DNA of 64,000 nt. It comes from Bacteroidota bacterium (lineage in GTDB: Bacteria; Bacteroidota; Bacteroidia; Sphingobacteriales; Sphingobacteriaceae). Of the stretch, positions 34,413 through 41,549 are shown piece by piece (the stretch's first letter is position 1; each line of letters opens with the position of its first letter). The stretch covers positions 1-64,000 of the forward strand of contig JAFDZM010000070.1 of NCBI GenBank assembly GCA_018266915.1, in the 5' to 3' direction. Below the pieces are notes generated by a model. The model was not told the origin of the DNA. It made no database searches and was given only the letters and a program-made list of their open reading frames with translations. Position numbers and translations under genes: made by a program.

Positions 34413-35685
34413 CAACCTCAAATCCCACCTTCTTCAAATCCTCCCAAAAAGCCGGGTATGATTTCTCCACCACCATATAATCTTCAACCTCAATTTCAGG
34501 TATCAGAAGTGCCAGCGGCGCAAGCGCCATAGCCATACGGTGATCGTCATAGGTGTTAATGAAGATTTTTTCAGGGATGAACCTCTCGCTGCAATCAAGC
34601 TTATAAACCTGGCCTTTTTCAATCAGTTTTACACCGATCTTCGCCAGTTCATTCTGCAATGCCTTAACACGGTCGGTTTCCTTGATCTTTAAGGTTTCTA
34701 AGCCTGTAAATGTAGCATCGTGTCCTAAAGCTGCGCATACCACAGTAACCGTTTGTGCCAGGTCAGGGCAGGATTTCAGGTCGAATATCTTTCGTCCCAA
34801 TGGTTTGGGTTCCTTTTTCAGGTGCACACCGCCGTTTATAAACTGTGAGGTGATACCAAAATTCGCCATGATCTCGGTAATAACGCTATCTCCCTGCAGG
34901 CTATAAGCAGTTAATCCCGGTAGGAATAACTCAGCTTCATCAGCTAATGCTGCAATGGAATACCAATACGATGCAGCGCTCCAATCCGGTTCAACTGGCA
35001 GCGAGGTTTCCTTAAACTCCTGGTGAGGAATATGAATGTTGTTCCCAACCCATTGATGTTGAATACCTGCCTGGCGAAGCATCGACAAGGTCATCTCAAC
35101 ATAAGGTCTTGAAGTCAATTCACCTTCGATATGAAGGATTAATCCCTGAGGTAATTGTGAAGCTATCAGCAGCAGCGCAGTAATATACTGACTGCTGATA
35201 TCGCCTTTTATGCTGATCTTTTCACTTAACTGCTCAAAACCGCCTTTGATTTTAAGAGGAGGGAAGCCTTCATTCTCCGCATACTCAATATGAGCTCCCA
35301 AATCGCGCAAAGCATTTACCAATATTCCTATTGGCCGTTGCTTCATCCGCTCACTGCCGGTTAGGATAACTTCCTCATCTTGTAAAGTAAAATAAGCAGT
35401 TAGGAAACGCATAGCTGTACCCGCAGGACCGATATTGATTTCGGATTTCGGATTTTCGATTTCGGAATTATGCAAGACTTCCAACTTCTGATTTCTGACT
35501 TCCGACTTCAAAATACCAGCAAGCGTTACTGTATCCGCCGCATCCGAAATATTCTCCACCTTCACTTTACCCTTGCTCAATGCCTCGATAATCAGTGCTC
35601 GGTTACATTCGCTTTTTGAGCCGGTAAGATGGATGGTGCCGTTAACCGACTTGCCTTTTTTAGTCAGGATTATATTTTCCTTCAT
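34399..35685 (-). CDS. aroA: 3-phosphoshikimate 1-carboxyvinyltransferase with an in-frame repeat insertion
   Basis: EPSP synthase of about 428 residues. Family motifs: TGSKSECNRALI, GPAGTAMRFLTAY, GDISSQYITALL, PDWSAASYWY, and TYDDHRMAMALAP. Between TLAGILK and NIGPAGTAM about 23 residues rich in Glu, Lys and Asn (SEVRNQKLEV, then LHNSEIENPKSEI) are encoded by a dispersed repeat (35437-35508). ATG 35685 matches the usual N-terminus; upstream in-frame codons come from another repeat. It is the third gene in the aromatic operon. Confidence 0.95.
   Translation of the reverse strand: MKENIILTKKGKSVNGTIHLTGSKSECNRALIIEALSKGKVKVENISDAADTVTLAGILKSEVRNQKLEVLHNSEIENPKSEINIGPAGTAMRFLTAYFTLQDEEVILTGSERMKQRPIGILVNALRDLGAHIEYAENEGFPPLKIKGGFEQLSEKISIKGDISSQYITALLLIASQLPQGLILHIEGELTSRPYVEMTLSMLRQAGIQHQWVGNNIHIPHQEFKETSLPVEPDWSAASYWYSIAALADEAELFLPGLTAYSLQGDSVITEIMANFGITSQFINGGVHLKKEPKPLGRKIFDLKSCPDLAQTVTVVCAALGHDATFTGLETLKIKETDRVKALQNELAKIGVKLIEKGQVYKLDCSERFIPEKIFINTYDDHRMAMALAPLALLIPEIEVEDYMVVEKSYPAFWEDLKKVGFEVEVKA
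35437..35508. repeat. Simple dispersed repeat inside aroA
   Basis: The segment alternates GATTTCGGATTTCGGA-like and CTTCTGATTTCTGACTTCCGAC-like units. These are the text of common intergenic repeats in this group, kept in frame within aroA. Confidence 0.7.
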
Positions 35686-35727
35686 ATTTATTTTGCTATT
35701 GAAATGAGATGTGATTTTTGTCTCAAA

Positions 35728-35755
35728 TCTCACATCTCAAATCTCATATCTCCAG
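35728..35755. repeat. TCTCAAATCTCA repeat upstream of aroA
   Basis: Three near-identical units CTCAAATCTCA / CATCTCAAATCTCA / TATCTCC fill the gap between the DAHP synthase stop and aroA. Confidence 0.6.
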
Positions 35756-35756
35756 A

Positions 35757-36884
35757 CTAAGCGTGTGTCAGTTTTTCCTGTGCCTGGCCTGATTGTCCTT
35801 CGTTCATGATCTCAGTTTGTTTGCGGATCGATTCGCTGTGCATCAGTTCCAGTAATTTTTCAGCAAACTCAGGGCTTAATTTTAATGCTTTTGCGTAAGG
35901 AATACGTCTGTTCAGAATCTCTTCCCAACGGTTAACCTGCAAAATGGTGATGCCGTTTTCTTTTTTGTAGTTACCGATCTTCTCAACGATCTGCATTCTT
36001 TCGCCCATTTTCTGGAAAACGATGTCGTCGATCTTATCGATCTGGCTACGCAGCTCAGCTAATTTATCTTTCAAGTCGGCGCCTTTAACTTCAGGTTGGC
36101 GTAGTGTTAAACGGTCGATGATGTCGGCCAAAGCAGCAGGAGTAACTTGTTGTTTAGCGTCGGTCCATGCTACGCTTGGGTCGATGTGCGATTCCATCAT
36201 CAGGCCCTGCATATCCAGGTCGAGCGCTTTTTGGGCAACATAACCTAATAGCTCACGGTTACCGCAGATGTGGCTTGGATCATTGATAATAGGCAGGTGA
36301 GGCACATGCGTTTTAAGAGCGATTGCCATATCCCACATCGGCTCGTTACGGAAAGCAGTTTTTTCGTGGTAAGAGAAACCACGGTGAATAGCGGCCAGTT
36401 TGGTAATACCAGCGCCATTGATGCGCTCCAAAGCGCCAATCCACAATGACAAATCAGGGTTTACCGGGTTCTTAACCATTACAGGAACATCAACACCTCT
36501 CAATGCGTCAGCAATTTCCTGCACGGTGAATGGGTTCACAGTTGAACGGGCGCCTACCCAAAGGATATCCACACCTGATTTAAGAGCTTCTTCAACGTGT
36601 TTTGCGGTGGCAACTTCGATAGCAGTTGGTAATCCGGTTTCTTCTTTGGCGCGGCTCAGCCATTTCAGACCGATGCTGCCGATGCCTTCAAACTCACCCG
36701 GACGGGTACGTGGTTTCCAGATTCCGGCGCGTAAGGCGGTTACCTTACCTGTTTTAGCCAATAAATGGGCTGTGGCTACTAATTGCTCTTCGGTCTCGGC
36801 GCTGCAAGGACCGGCAATTAAAAGTGGCTCGGATTTGGCTTTGATCCACGACTCGAGCGGCTGTATGTTAAGATCTAATTTCAT
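35757..36884 (-). CDS. Bifunctional DAHP synthase / chorismate mutase
   Basis: A 375-residue fusion. Residues 1-265 are a class I-beta DAHP synthase (IAGPCSAET, KPRTRPGEFEG, VGARSTVNPF, NDPSHICG), which joins PEP and erythrose 4-phosphate in the first step of the shikimate pathway. Residues about 275-360 are an AroQ-type chorismate mutase (LRSQIDKIDDIVFQKMGERMQIVEKIGNYKK, then NRRIPYAKAL). Such fusions give feedback control by prephenate or aromatic amino acids in relatives. It follows pheA by 43 bp and precedes aroA, so one attenuator before pheA may control all four genes. Confidence 0.93.
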   Translation of the reverse strand: MKLDLNIQPLESWIKAKSEPLLIAGPCSAETEEQLVATAHLLAKTGKVTALRAGIWKPRTRPGEFEGIGSIGLKWLSRAKEETGLPTAIEVATAKHVEEALKSGVDILWVGARSTVNPFTVQEIADALRGVDVPVMVKNPVNPDLSLWIGALERINGAGITKLAAIHRGFSYHEKTAFRNEPMWDMAIALKTHVPHLPIINDPSHICGNRELLGYVAQKALDLDMQGLMMESHIDPSVAWTDAKQQVTPAALADIIDRLTLRQPEVKGADLKDKLAELRSQIDKIDDIVFQKMGERMQIVEKIGNYKKENGITILQVNRWEEILNRRIPYAKALKLSPEFAEKLLELMHSESIRKQTEIMNEGQSGQAQEKLTHA

Positions 36885-36927
36885 ACGATTTTGTTTGTTT
36901 TCCCGGCTACCCGGATGGTTTAATATT

Positions 36928-37848
36928 TTACTTTACTATTTTTTTAACACTAATATATTTCCGGCTGATCGTTTCCTGCGCCCTCAGCTTTTGCTCACGC
37001 TCATTTTGTGCGTTTTCATCTTCATGGCGTTGGTATTCGCCCAGGATATTGAAGTTGTGGGTATATTTTAATACCTGGCGGATGGCGGTATCGTATTGCT
37101 TGTTGTTTTCCCACTCCACATCCACATAAAAGTTATACTCGTTGCGCTTACCAAGCACCGGCATCGACTGTATCTTACTCATGTTGATGTTCTGCTCGGC
37201 AAATATTTGCAGCACCCTTGCCAAAGCGCCTACCTGGTTGCTCACCTGGAAGCACAGTGAAGCTTTGTTGTTATCCTTTCTCTCCACATTGTCGTGGTGG
37301 GTAAGGATCAGGAAACGGGTGAAGTTCTTTTTGTTCGATTCGATACGGCGCTCCAATACATCCAGCTGGTAAAGCTTGGCGGCTAAAGTATTGGCGATGG
37401 CAACGGTATCGCGCAGGTTTTCGTCGCGGATGCGTTTGGCGCAGGCTGCGGTGTCGCTGCTTTCAACAATTTTCAGCTGAGGGTACTCATCAAAAAAGTC
37501 AATACACTGACGGATGGCAATAGGGTGGGAGGTTACATATTTAATGTCCTCGAACTTAACGCCCGGCAACGCCATCAGGTGCAGCTGGATGGGCAGGTAC
37601 ACTTCGCCCACAATAGGGAAGCCATAGCTCATCATCAGCGTGTAGTTGGGCAGGATGCTGCCGGCAATACTGTTTTCGATGGCCATTACAATATAATCCG
37701 CCTCTTTGTTCTGCAAAGCCTCAAATGTTTGTTTGAATGAGTTGCACTCAATGGTTTGAATGTCCTCGCCAAAATGCAGAAATGCGGCTTCTTCGTGAAA
37801 TGAGGCCCTGATCCCCTGGATAGCTACTCTTGTTCTTTTATCCTTCAT
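36928..37848 (-). CDS. pheA: Prephenate dehydratase with ACT domain
   Basis: A 306-residue enzyme converting prephenate to phenylpyruvate for Phe synthesis. Catalytic region: AIQGIRASFHEEAAF, VMAIENSIAGSI, TSHPIAIRQC, and SSDTAACA; TRFLI lies before the C-terminal ACT domain (SLCFQVSNQVGALARVLQIFAEQNINMSKIQSMP) that senses Phe. The chorismate mutase domain is on the next gene, not here. A leader peptide, antiterminator and terminator directly upstream (37864-37990) show attenuation control. Confidence 0.95.
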   Translation of the reverse strand: MKDKRTRVAIQGIRASFHEEAAFLHFGEDIQTIECNSFKQTFEALQNKEADYIVMAIENSIAGSILPNYTLMMSYGFPIVGEVYLPIQLHLMALPGVKFEDIKYVTSHPIAIRQCIDFFDEYPQLKIVESSDTAACAKRIRDENLRDTVAIANTLAAKLYQLDVLERRIESNKKNFTRFLILTHHDNVERKDNNKASLCFQVSNQVGALARVLQIFAEQNINMSKIQSMPVLGKRNEYNFYVDVEWENNKQYDTAIRQVLKYTHNFNILGEYQRHEDENAQNEREQKLRAQETISRKYISVKKIVK

Positions 37849-37863
37849 AAACCTGCTTAAAGC

Positions 37864-37895
37864 AAAAAGTCCCGGCTTGTTTGGCCGGGACTTTT
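37864..37895 (-). terminator. Attenuator terminator of the pheA operon
   Basis: On the minus strand AAAAGTCCCGGC (37895-37884), a 7-nt loop, then GCCGGGACTTTTTGC (37876-37862). The 12-bp stem and short U run end 16 nt before the pheA ATG. The 5' arm AGTCCCGGC can instead pair with GCCGGGACT at the end of the leader peptide (37935-37927). Confidence 0.85.
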
Positions 37896-37924
37896 CAGTT
37901 TTTTCTTATATGTTTTAGTGCATA

Positions 37925-37990
37925 TTAGTCCCGGCTCTTACTGGTAAAGTAAAAGTAGTAACCATAAAAATATGCATTGTTAAACTTCAT
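37925..37990 (-). CDS. pheL: Phe/Tyr-rich leader peptide of the pheA attenuator
   Basis: A 21-codon frame, ATG at 37990 and TAA at 37927-37925. Residues 3-15 include four Phe and five Tyr (residues 6-15 read AYFYGYYFYF), followed by TSKSRD. The last codons AGC CGG GAC TAA contain the nine bases GCCGGGACT that match the antiterminator. Stalling at Phe or Tyr codons would leave these bases free to pair with the terminator's 5' arm; a ribosome reaching the stop codon would cover them. The symbol is by analogy to enterobacterial pheL; there is no sequence homology claim. Confidence 0.85.
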   Translation of the reverse strand: MKFNNAYFYGYYFYFTSKSRD

Positions 37991-38008
37991 TGCTTTTTGT
38001 TTGTGGCG

Positions 38009-38038
38009 TAAATGTACGCTAAAAAAACGTTCCGTCAA
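38009..38038 (-). promoter_or_regulatory. Promoter of the pheA leader
   Basis: On the minus strand TTG (plus 38036-38038), 19 bp, then TACATTTA (plus 38009-38016), one mismatch to TAnnTTTG. Transcription would start near 38002, 12 nt before the leader ATG. Confidence 0.7.
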
Positions 38039-38103
38039 TAGAAAATTTTATTTTTTTGAAAAAATGGGGGTTGAACAGAATTTTATTTGCTGAAAACTGC
38101 CCG

Positions 38104-38222
38104 TTCAAGTGTCCACACTTGAATGATATGGGGTTGGAGCGTCTCCGCTCCCGAATGCGATTAAATATAACGTAAGCGTGGACGCTTACAATCTTTTGTG
38201 TTCAAGTGAAGACACTTGAACA
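38104..38222. repeat. Four related 4-nt-loop palindromes
   Basis: Hairpins at 38104-38123 (TTCAAGTG-tcca-CACTTGAA), 38136-38151 (GGAGCG-tctc-CGCTCC), 38172-38189 (GTAAGCG-tgga-CGCTTAC) and 38199-38222 (TGTTCAAGTG-aaga-CACTTGAACA). All share the core AGYG-NNNN-CRCT with compensating arm changes. A further copy is at 51242-51258 (TTCAAGTG-a-CACTTGAA). The last one may also terminate the HNH gene, which ends at 38234. Confidence 0.8.
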
Positions 38223-38233
38223 GGCTGGGCATC

Positions 38234-39319
38234 TTATTTTTTGGATAATTTAAGCTTCCTTCCGCTTCTGACCATGAAGATGCTGAGAATATCTTTGGGA
38301 TCAAAAGTATGCGGTTTACTTTCACCAGTTACTGGGTCAAAGGACATTAAGTTTTCAAGGTCTTTTGGCTTAAACTCAAAGGTGATTATTTCGCGCTCTC
38401 CTTTCACCTTTTCTAAAGAGCCCATAGGAAGACGATCTACATTTACATGGTTGAAAGAAAGTGGTTGATCAAAAAATATAGGCGGTGGAAAATAGCATTT
38501 AATATTTGTATAGCAGCCATTGCGAATATCCTGTATACTGAACGGTAAGGGAAAACTGTATACTTGATTGGCATAATAAAAAATAAAGGAATGTCTAGGA
38601 CAATGTGCCAATGGATCACGTTTCGTAAAAAGTATGCCATATGGCGAGGTCACCGATTGGTCGAGCGGTAACTGAAAACGCATAATATGAGCGAATCTGC
38701 AAAGGTCAGGATGTGCTTCTGCCGTTAACATGCGGAGCACCGGCGCGTAATCCGCGACATCTTCGGTTGGTAAAACCGCAAAAGCGATTTTTAGCAATAC
38801 TTTGTACACTTCTAGGGGAATGTAAGCTCGCTTGGCATATTGAATGGTCGTTTTACCACTGTCAACATCGATGTTAATCGCTTCATGTGCGTCAGGTGTT
38901 CGACTAACGATTACTCCATCAGCTTCCATGATTGTATTAAGCTTCGCCTGTATGTTGCCTGTTCCTGAAAGGTATTCTGGCACTTTATTTCGCCGCCCTC
39001 TAGTGCCGATAAGTGTGCGAGTAATGCCCAACCAGTTCACAAAACTACTTTCGTACTTGGAAAAAATCTGATTGCAGGCATCGCATTCGAAGTCACAAAG
39101 CAGATCATTTTTGCCTAACATCTGCGAAATAATATGCGCTTCCTTTTTAAAAGTGGTTTCTGGCTCAGATTTGTTGCAGTATCTACAAGTCCTTTCAGCC
39201 TGAGCCTTCAGCTGATTTACAATCCCTTCCTCGGCGATCATTGCCACAGGATTGTCGTAGAAGCTTTGAAATAAGGCTAGTTGTTCACTACAATCAGGAA
39301 ATGTAAATATCGGCGTCAT
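38234..39319 (-). CDS. HNH-type nuclease-like protein
   Basis: A 361-residue protein with a zinc-binding HNH-like core near the N-terminus: CRYCNKSEPETTFKKEAHIISQMLG followed by CDFECDACNQIF, giving two CxxC pairs around a His (residues about 44-85). The rest is not recognised. HNH proteins of this shape occur as lone accessory genes and are sometimes part of defence islands, but no partner is visible. It is flanked by a palindrome cluster and is transcribed divergently from the ilv leader. Confidence 0.65.
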   Translation of the reverse strand: MTPIFTFPDCSEQLALFQSFYDNPVAMIAEEGIVNQLKAQAERTCRYCNKSEPETTFKKEAHIISQMLGKNDLLCDFECDACNQIFSKYESSFVNWLGITRTLIGTRGRRNKVPEYLSGTGNIQAKLNTIMEADGVIVSRTPDAHEAINIDVDSGKTTIQYAKRAYIPLEVYKVLLKIAFAVLPTEDVADYAPVLRMLTAEAHPDLCRFAHIMRFQLPLDQSVTSPYGILFTKRDPLAHCPRHSFIFYYANQVYSFPLPFSIQDIRNGCYTNIKCYFPPPIFFDQPLSFNHVNVDRLPMGSLEKVKGEREIITFEFKPKDLENLMSFDPVTGESKPHTFDPKDILSIFMVRSGRKLKLSKK

Positions 39320-39436
39320 AAATTCTTCTAATCTACAGTTTAATCCTATTTAGTTATAACTAATATATGATCCAGTGGATTCTCTACGGCAGCTTTTTGC
39401 GTTATTTCCCAAACAAAACCTTATATTGTCCCAATA

Positions 39437-39541
39437 ATGAAAACAACACCACATACATTTAAACTCACTACAGATCGCATTGGCGGACTGCTGGTTGTTG
39501 TTGTCATTATTATTAGCATTATTACTCAATCACCGGGGTAA
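39437..39541 (+). CDS. Leu/Val/Ile-rich leader peptide of an attenuator
   Basis: A 34-codon frame, ATG 39437 to TAA 39539-39541. Residues 18-29 read LLVVVVIIISII, the hallmark of branched-chain amino-acid leader peptides (compare IlvL of enterobacteria). The end, TCA CCG GGG TAA, contains CCGGGG (39533-39538), which can pair with CCCCGG in the 5' arm of the terminator at 39576-39607. Low levels of charged Leu/Val/Ile tRNA would stall ribosomes in the run and allow read-through. A TATATTG at 39422-39428 may be a -7 box, giving an almost leaderless transcript. Confidence 0.85.
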   Translation: MKTTPHTFKLTTDRIGGLLVVVVIIISIITQSPG

Positions 39542-39575
39542 GGCAACGTTTTGTAAATTATCAAACCACATAGCG

Positions 39576-39607
39576 GCCCCCCGGATCATCCCCGGGGGGC
39601 TTTTTTT
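39576..39607 (+). terminator. Attenuator terminator before the IlvN-like gene
   Basis: A 9-bp all-GC stem GCCCCCCGG (39576-39584)/CCGGGGGGC (39592-39600) with a 7-nt loop followed by seven T. The start codon of the IlvN-like gene is 14 bp later. This is the strongest intrinsic terminator in the window, placed upstream of a gene. Confidence 0.92.
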
Positions 39608-39620
39608 ATTTAATAACAAT

Positions 39621-40175
39621 ATGAAAAAGCAATCCAAAACAACCAGCCAGTTCATCTTTACCGTTTATGCCGAAGACAAACGCGGCCTTATCGGGCAGCT
39701 AATGGTATTCTTTAACCGCCGCTATTATGACGTACACAGCCTGAACGTTGCCCGCACCGATATCAGCGACCTGGTAATGATCACCATCGAAGCGACCGTA
39801 CCCGCTCCGGAAGTATTTACACTGCAGGAAAAACTCAAAAAGATCATCGAGGTGCATTCGGTGGCAGTTACGCCGGGAGAGGTGGGGCTGAAGAAAACCG
39901 GGTTTTACCGCTTGTCGATCGATGCACTTGGCGAATCGCTATGGCAGCTGCTTCATAAGTATGGCGCAACGCTCAGCAGTATCGATAAGGATAGCCTGGT
40001 TATCAGCAAAACGGGACAGGATAAAGACCTTGCCGAACTGTACAGTTTGCTGGAAGGGCCTTCATTGCTAGGGTTCTGCAAAAGCGCACTGATCCTGGAA
40101 AGCAGTTTGATCCCGTTTGAACAACTGGATAAAATGCGGATAGAGGATCACGAGTCTGCTGTTGTAACCAATTGA
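39621..40175 (+). CDS. IlvN-like ACT-domain protein (acetolactate synthase small subunit homologue)
   Basis: A 184-residue protein with an N-terminal ACT domain (FTVYAEDKRGLIGQLMVFFNRRYYDVHSLNVA) and a C-terminal half like the acetolactate synthase regulatory subunit. Acetolactate synthase makes the first intermediates of Val, Leu and Ile. No large subunit (ilvB) or other ilv gene is next to it; an MFS gene follows after 92 bp. The leader/terminator upstream strongly supports a branched-chain regulatory role. ATG 39621 is chosen because the in-frame extension upstream runs through the terminator. Confidence 0.82.
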   Translation: MKKQSKTTSQFIFTVYAEDKRGLIGQLMVFFNRRYYDVHSLNVARTDISDLVMITIEATVPAPEVFTLQEKLKKIIEVHSVAVTPGEVGLKKTGFYRLSIDALGESLWQLLHKYGATLSSIDKDSLVISKTGQDKDLAELYSLLEGPSLLGFCKSALILESSLIPFEQLDKMRIEDHESAVVTN

Positions 40176-40267
40176 TTTATAGCTTACATAGGCTTTTGTG
40201 ACGCTCTGCGTATAATATTTTACAATTAATCTGTGGATTTTAGCCGATTTTTGCCGGGCAATCTTCT

Positions 40268-41542
40268 ATGAAAAAACTGGGTGAAATAAATCTATTCCGG
40301 GCTTTCCGCAGCCGCAATTTTATATATTATCTTACGGGAAGAGCAGTTTCGCAGTTCGGTACCTGGATGCAGCGTACTGCTGTGATCTGGGTAATGTATA
40401 CCATTACGCATTCCCCCTTCTGGATCGGGGTAACCATTTTCGCCGAGCAATTCCCATCGTTTTTATTCTCATTCTGGGGCGGTGTCGCCGCCGACAGGTA
40501 CGACCGCTTTAAAGTGATCCAGATTACGCAGGCTACTTCCATTGTACAGGCTGTTTTATTGGCTGTGCTGGTATTAACAGGACATACCGCTATATGGGCC
40601 ATATTGGCATTAAGCGTCGTTCTGGGTATTATCAATGCTTTTGATATACCTGCCCGGCAATCGTTGTTTAACGAGATCATAGCTGATCCTGCCGACTTGG
40701 CTAATGCTCTATCGCTTTCCACCGCAACCGCCAGTCTTGCTCAATTGCTTGGGCCGGCGTTGTCAGGTATTATCCTGGCGGCCTGGGGAGCAGCCACCTG
40801 TTTTTTTATTAACGCAGCCAGTTTTGTGGGAGTAATGATCTCCCTGATGTTAATGGATCGTCCTGCTTATCATCCTAAAGAGACCAGGAAGAAAGTTACC
40901 AGGGATTTTGTTGATGGCTTCTCTTATATCTGGAAAACGCCTTCCGTGGGTCTGATCATTCTGATGCTGGCTATCATTAGTTTGCTGGTTTTGCCTTATA
41001 ACACCGTGCTGCCTGTATTTGCCAAAGTTATTTTCAAGGGCGACGCGAAGACTTTTGGTTATATTAACAGTTGTATCAGTGTAGGGGCTGTGGTGGGTAC
41101 TATTTTCCTGGCGTCGCGCAAGCCGGGTACACATATGCGACGAATATTGTTTTACAGCACAATTGCCATGGGCATCGGGATGATCTTTTTTTCTGAGCTT
41201 AAAAACTTCCCGGTTGCTATGTTTTTTGCTGCGCTTACCGGGTTTGGTTCTATAGCGCAGTTTACGGTTTGCAATATCGTGGTTCAGTCAGAGTCAGCGC
41301 CGGAAATGCGGGGACGCGCAATCGGTATATTATTAATGGCCATTTTTGGAATGATGCCGTTGGGCAGCGTAATAGTAGGTACTGTTTCCGAGCGTATTGG
41401 TGCGCCTGCTACCGTGTTGGCAGAGGGCGTTCTTGCTATTATTATTGCACTGGCATTTACCAAATACCTGACAAACAGAACTGCAGTCTCAACCACGGAG
41501 CCGAAGATTGTTGTCGAAGAAGACCTGCAAAAATTAGATTAG
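40268..41542 (+). CDS. MFS transporter, DHA3/enterobactin-exporter-like
   Basis: A 424-residue protein with 12 membrane helices. N-terminus LFRAFRSRNFIYYLTGRAVSQFGTWMQRTAVIW is typical of the MFS_3 group that includes EntS-type exporters, with GVAADRYDRFKV as the loop 2-3 motif. Direction is probably export; cargo unknown. It follows the IlvN-like gene on the same strand and may be part of the same attenuated transcript. Confidence 0.85.
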   Translation: MKKLGEINLFRAFRSRNFIYYLTGRAVSQFGTWMQRTAVIWVMYTITHSPFWIGVTIFAEQFPSFLFSFWGGVAADRYDRFKVIQITQATSIVQAVLLAVLVLTGHTAIWAILALSVVLGIINAFDIPARQSLFNEIIADPADLANALSLSTATASLAQLLGPALSGIILAAWGAATCFFINAASFVGVMISLMLMDRPAYHPKETRKKVTRDFVDGFSYIWKTPSVGLIILMLAIISLLVLPYNTVLPVFAKVIFKGDAKTFGYINSCISVGAVVGTIFLASRKPGTHMRRILFYSTIAMGIGMIFFSELKNFPVAMFFAALTGFGSIAQFTVCNIVVQSESAPEMRGRAIGILLMAIFGMMPLGSVIVGTVSERIGAPATVLAEGVLAIIIALAFTKYLTNRTAVSTTEPKIVVEEDLQKLD

Positions 41543-41549
41543 TACATCC

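Noticed and set aside
38104..38222. CRISPR-like array
   Set aside because: Repeat units differ from one another and spacing is irregular; there are no uniform spacers or cas genes. They are separate hairpins.
39480..39620. Upstream extension of the IlvN-like protein
   Set aside because: The extension runs through the terminator and out of phase with the leader peptide; ATG 39621 starts the homologous part.
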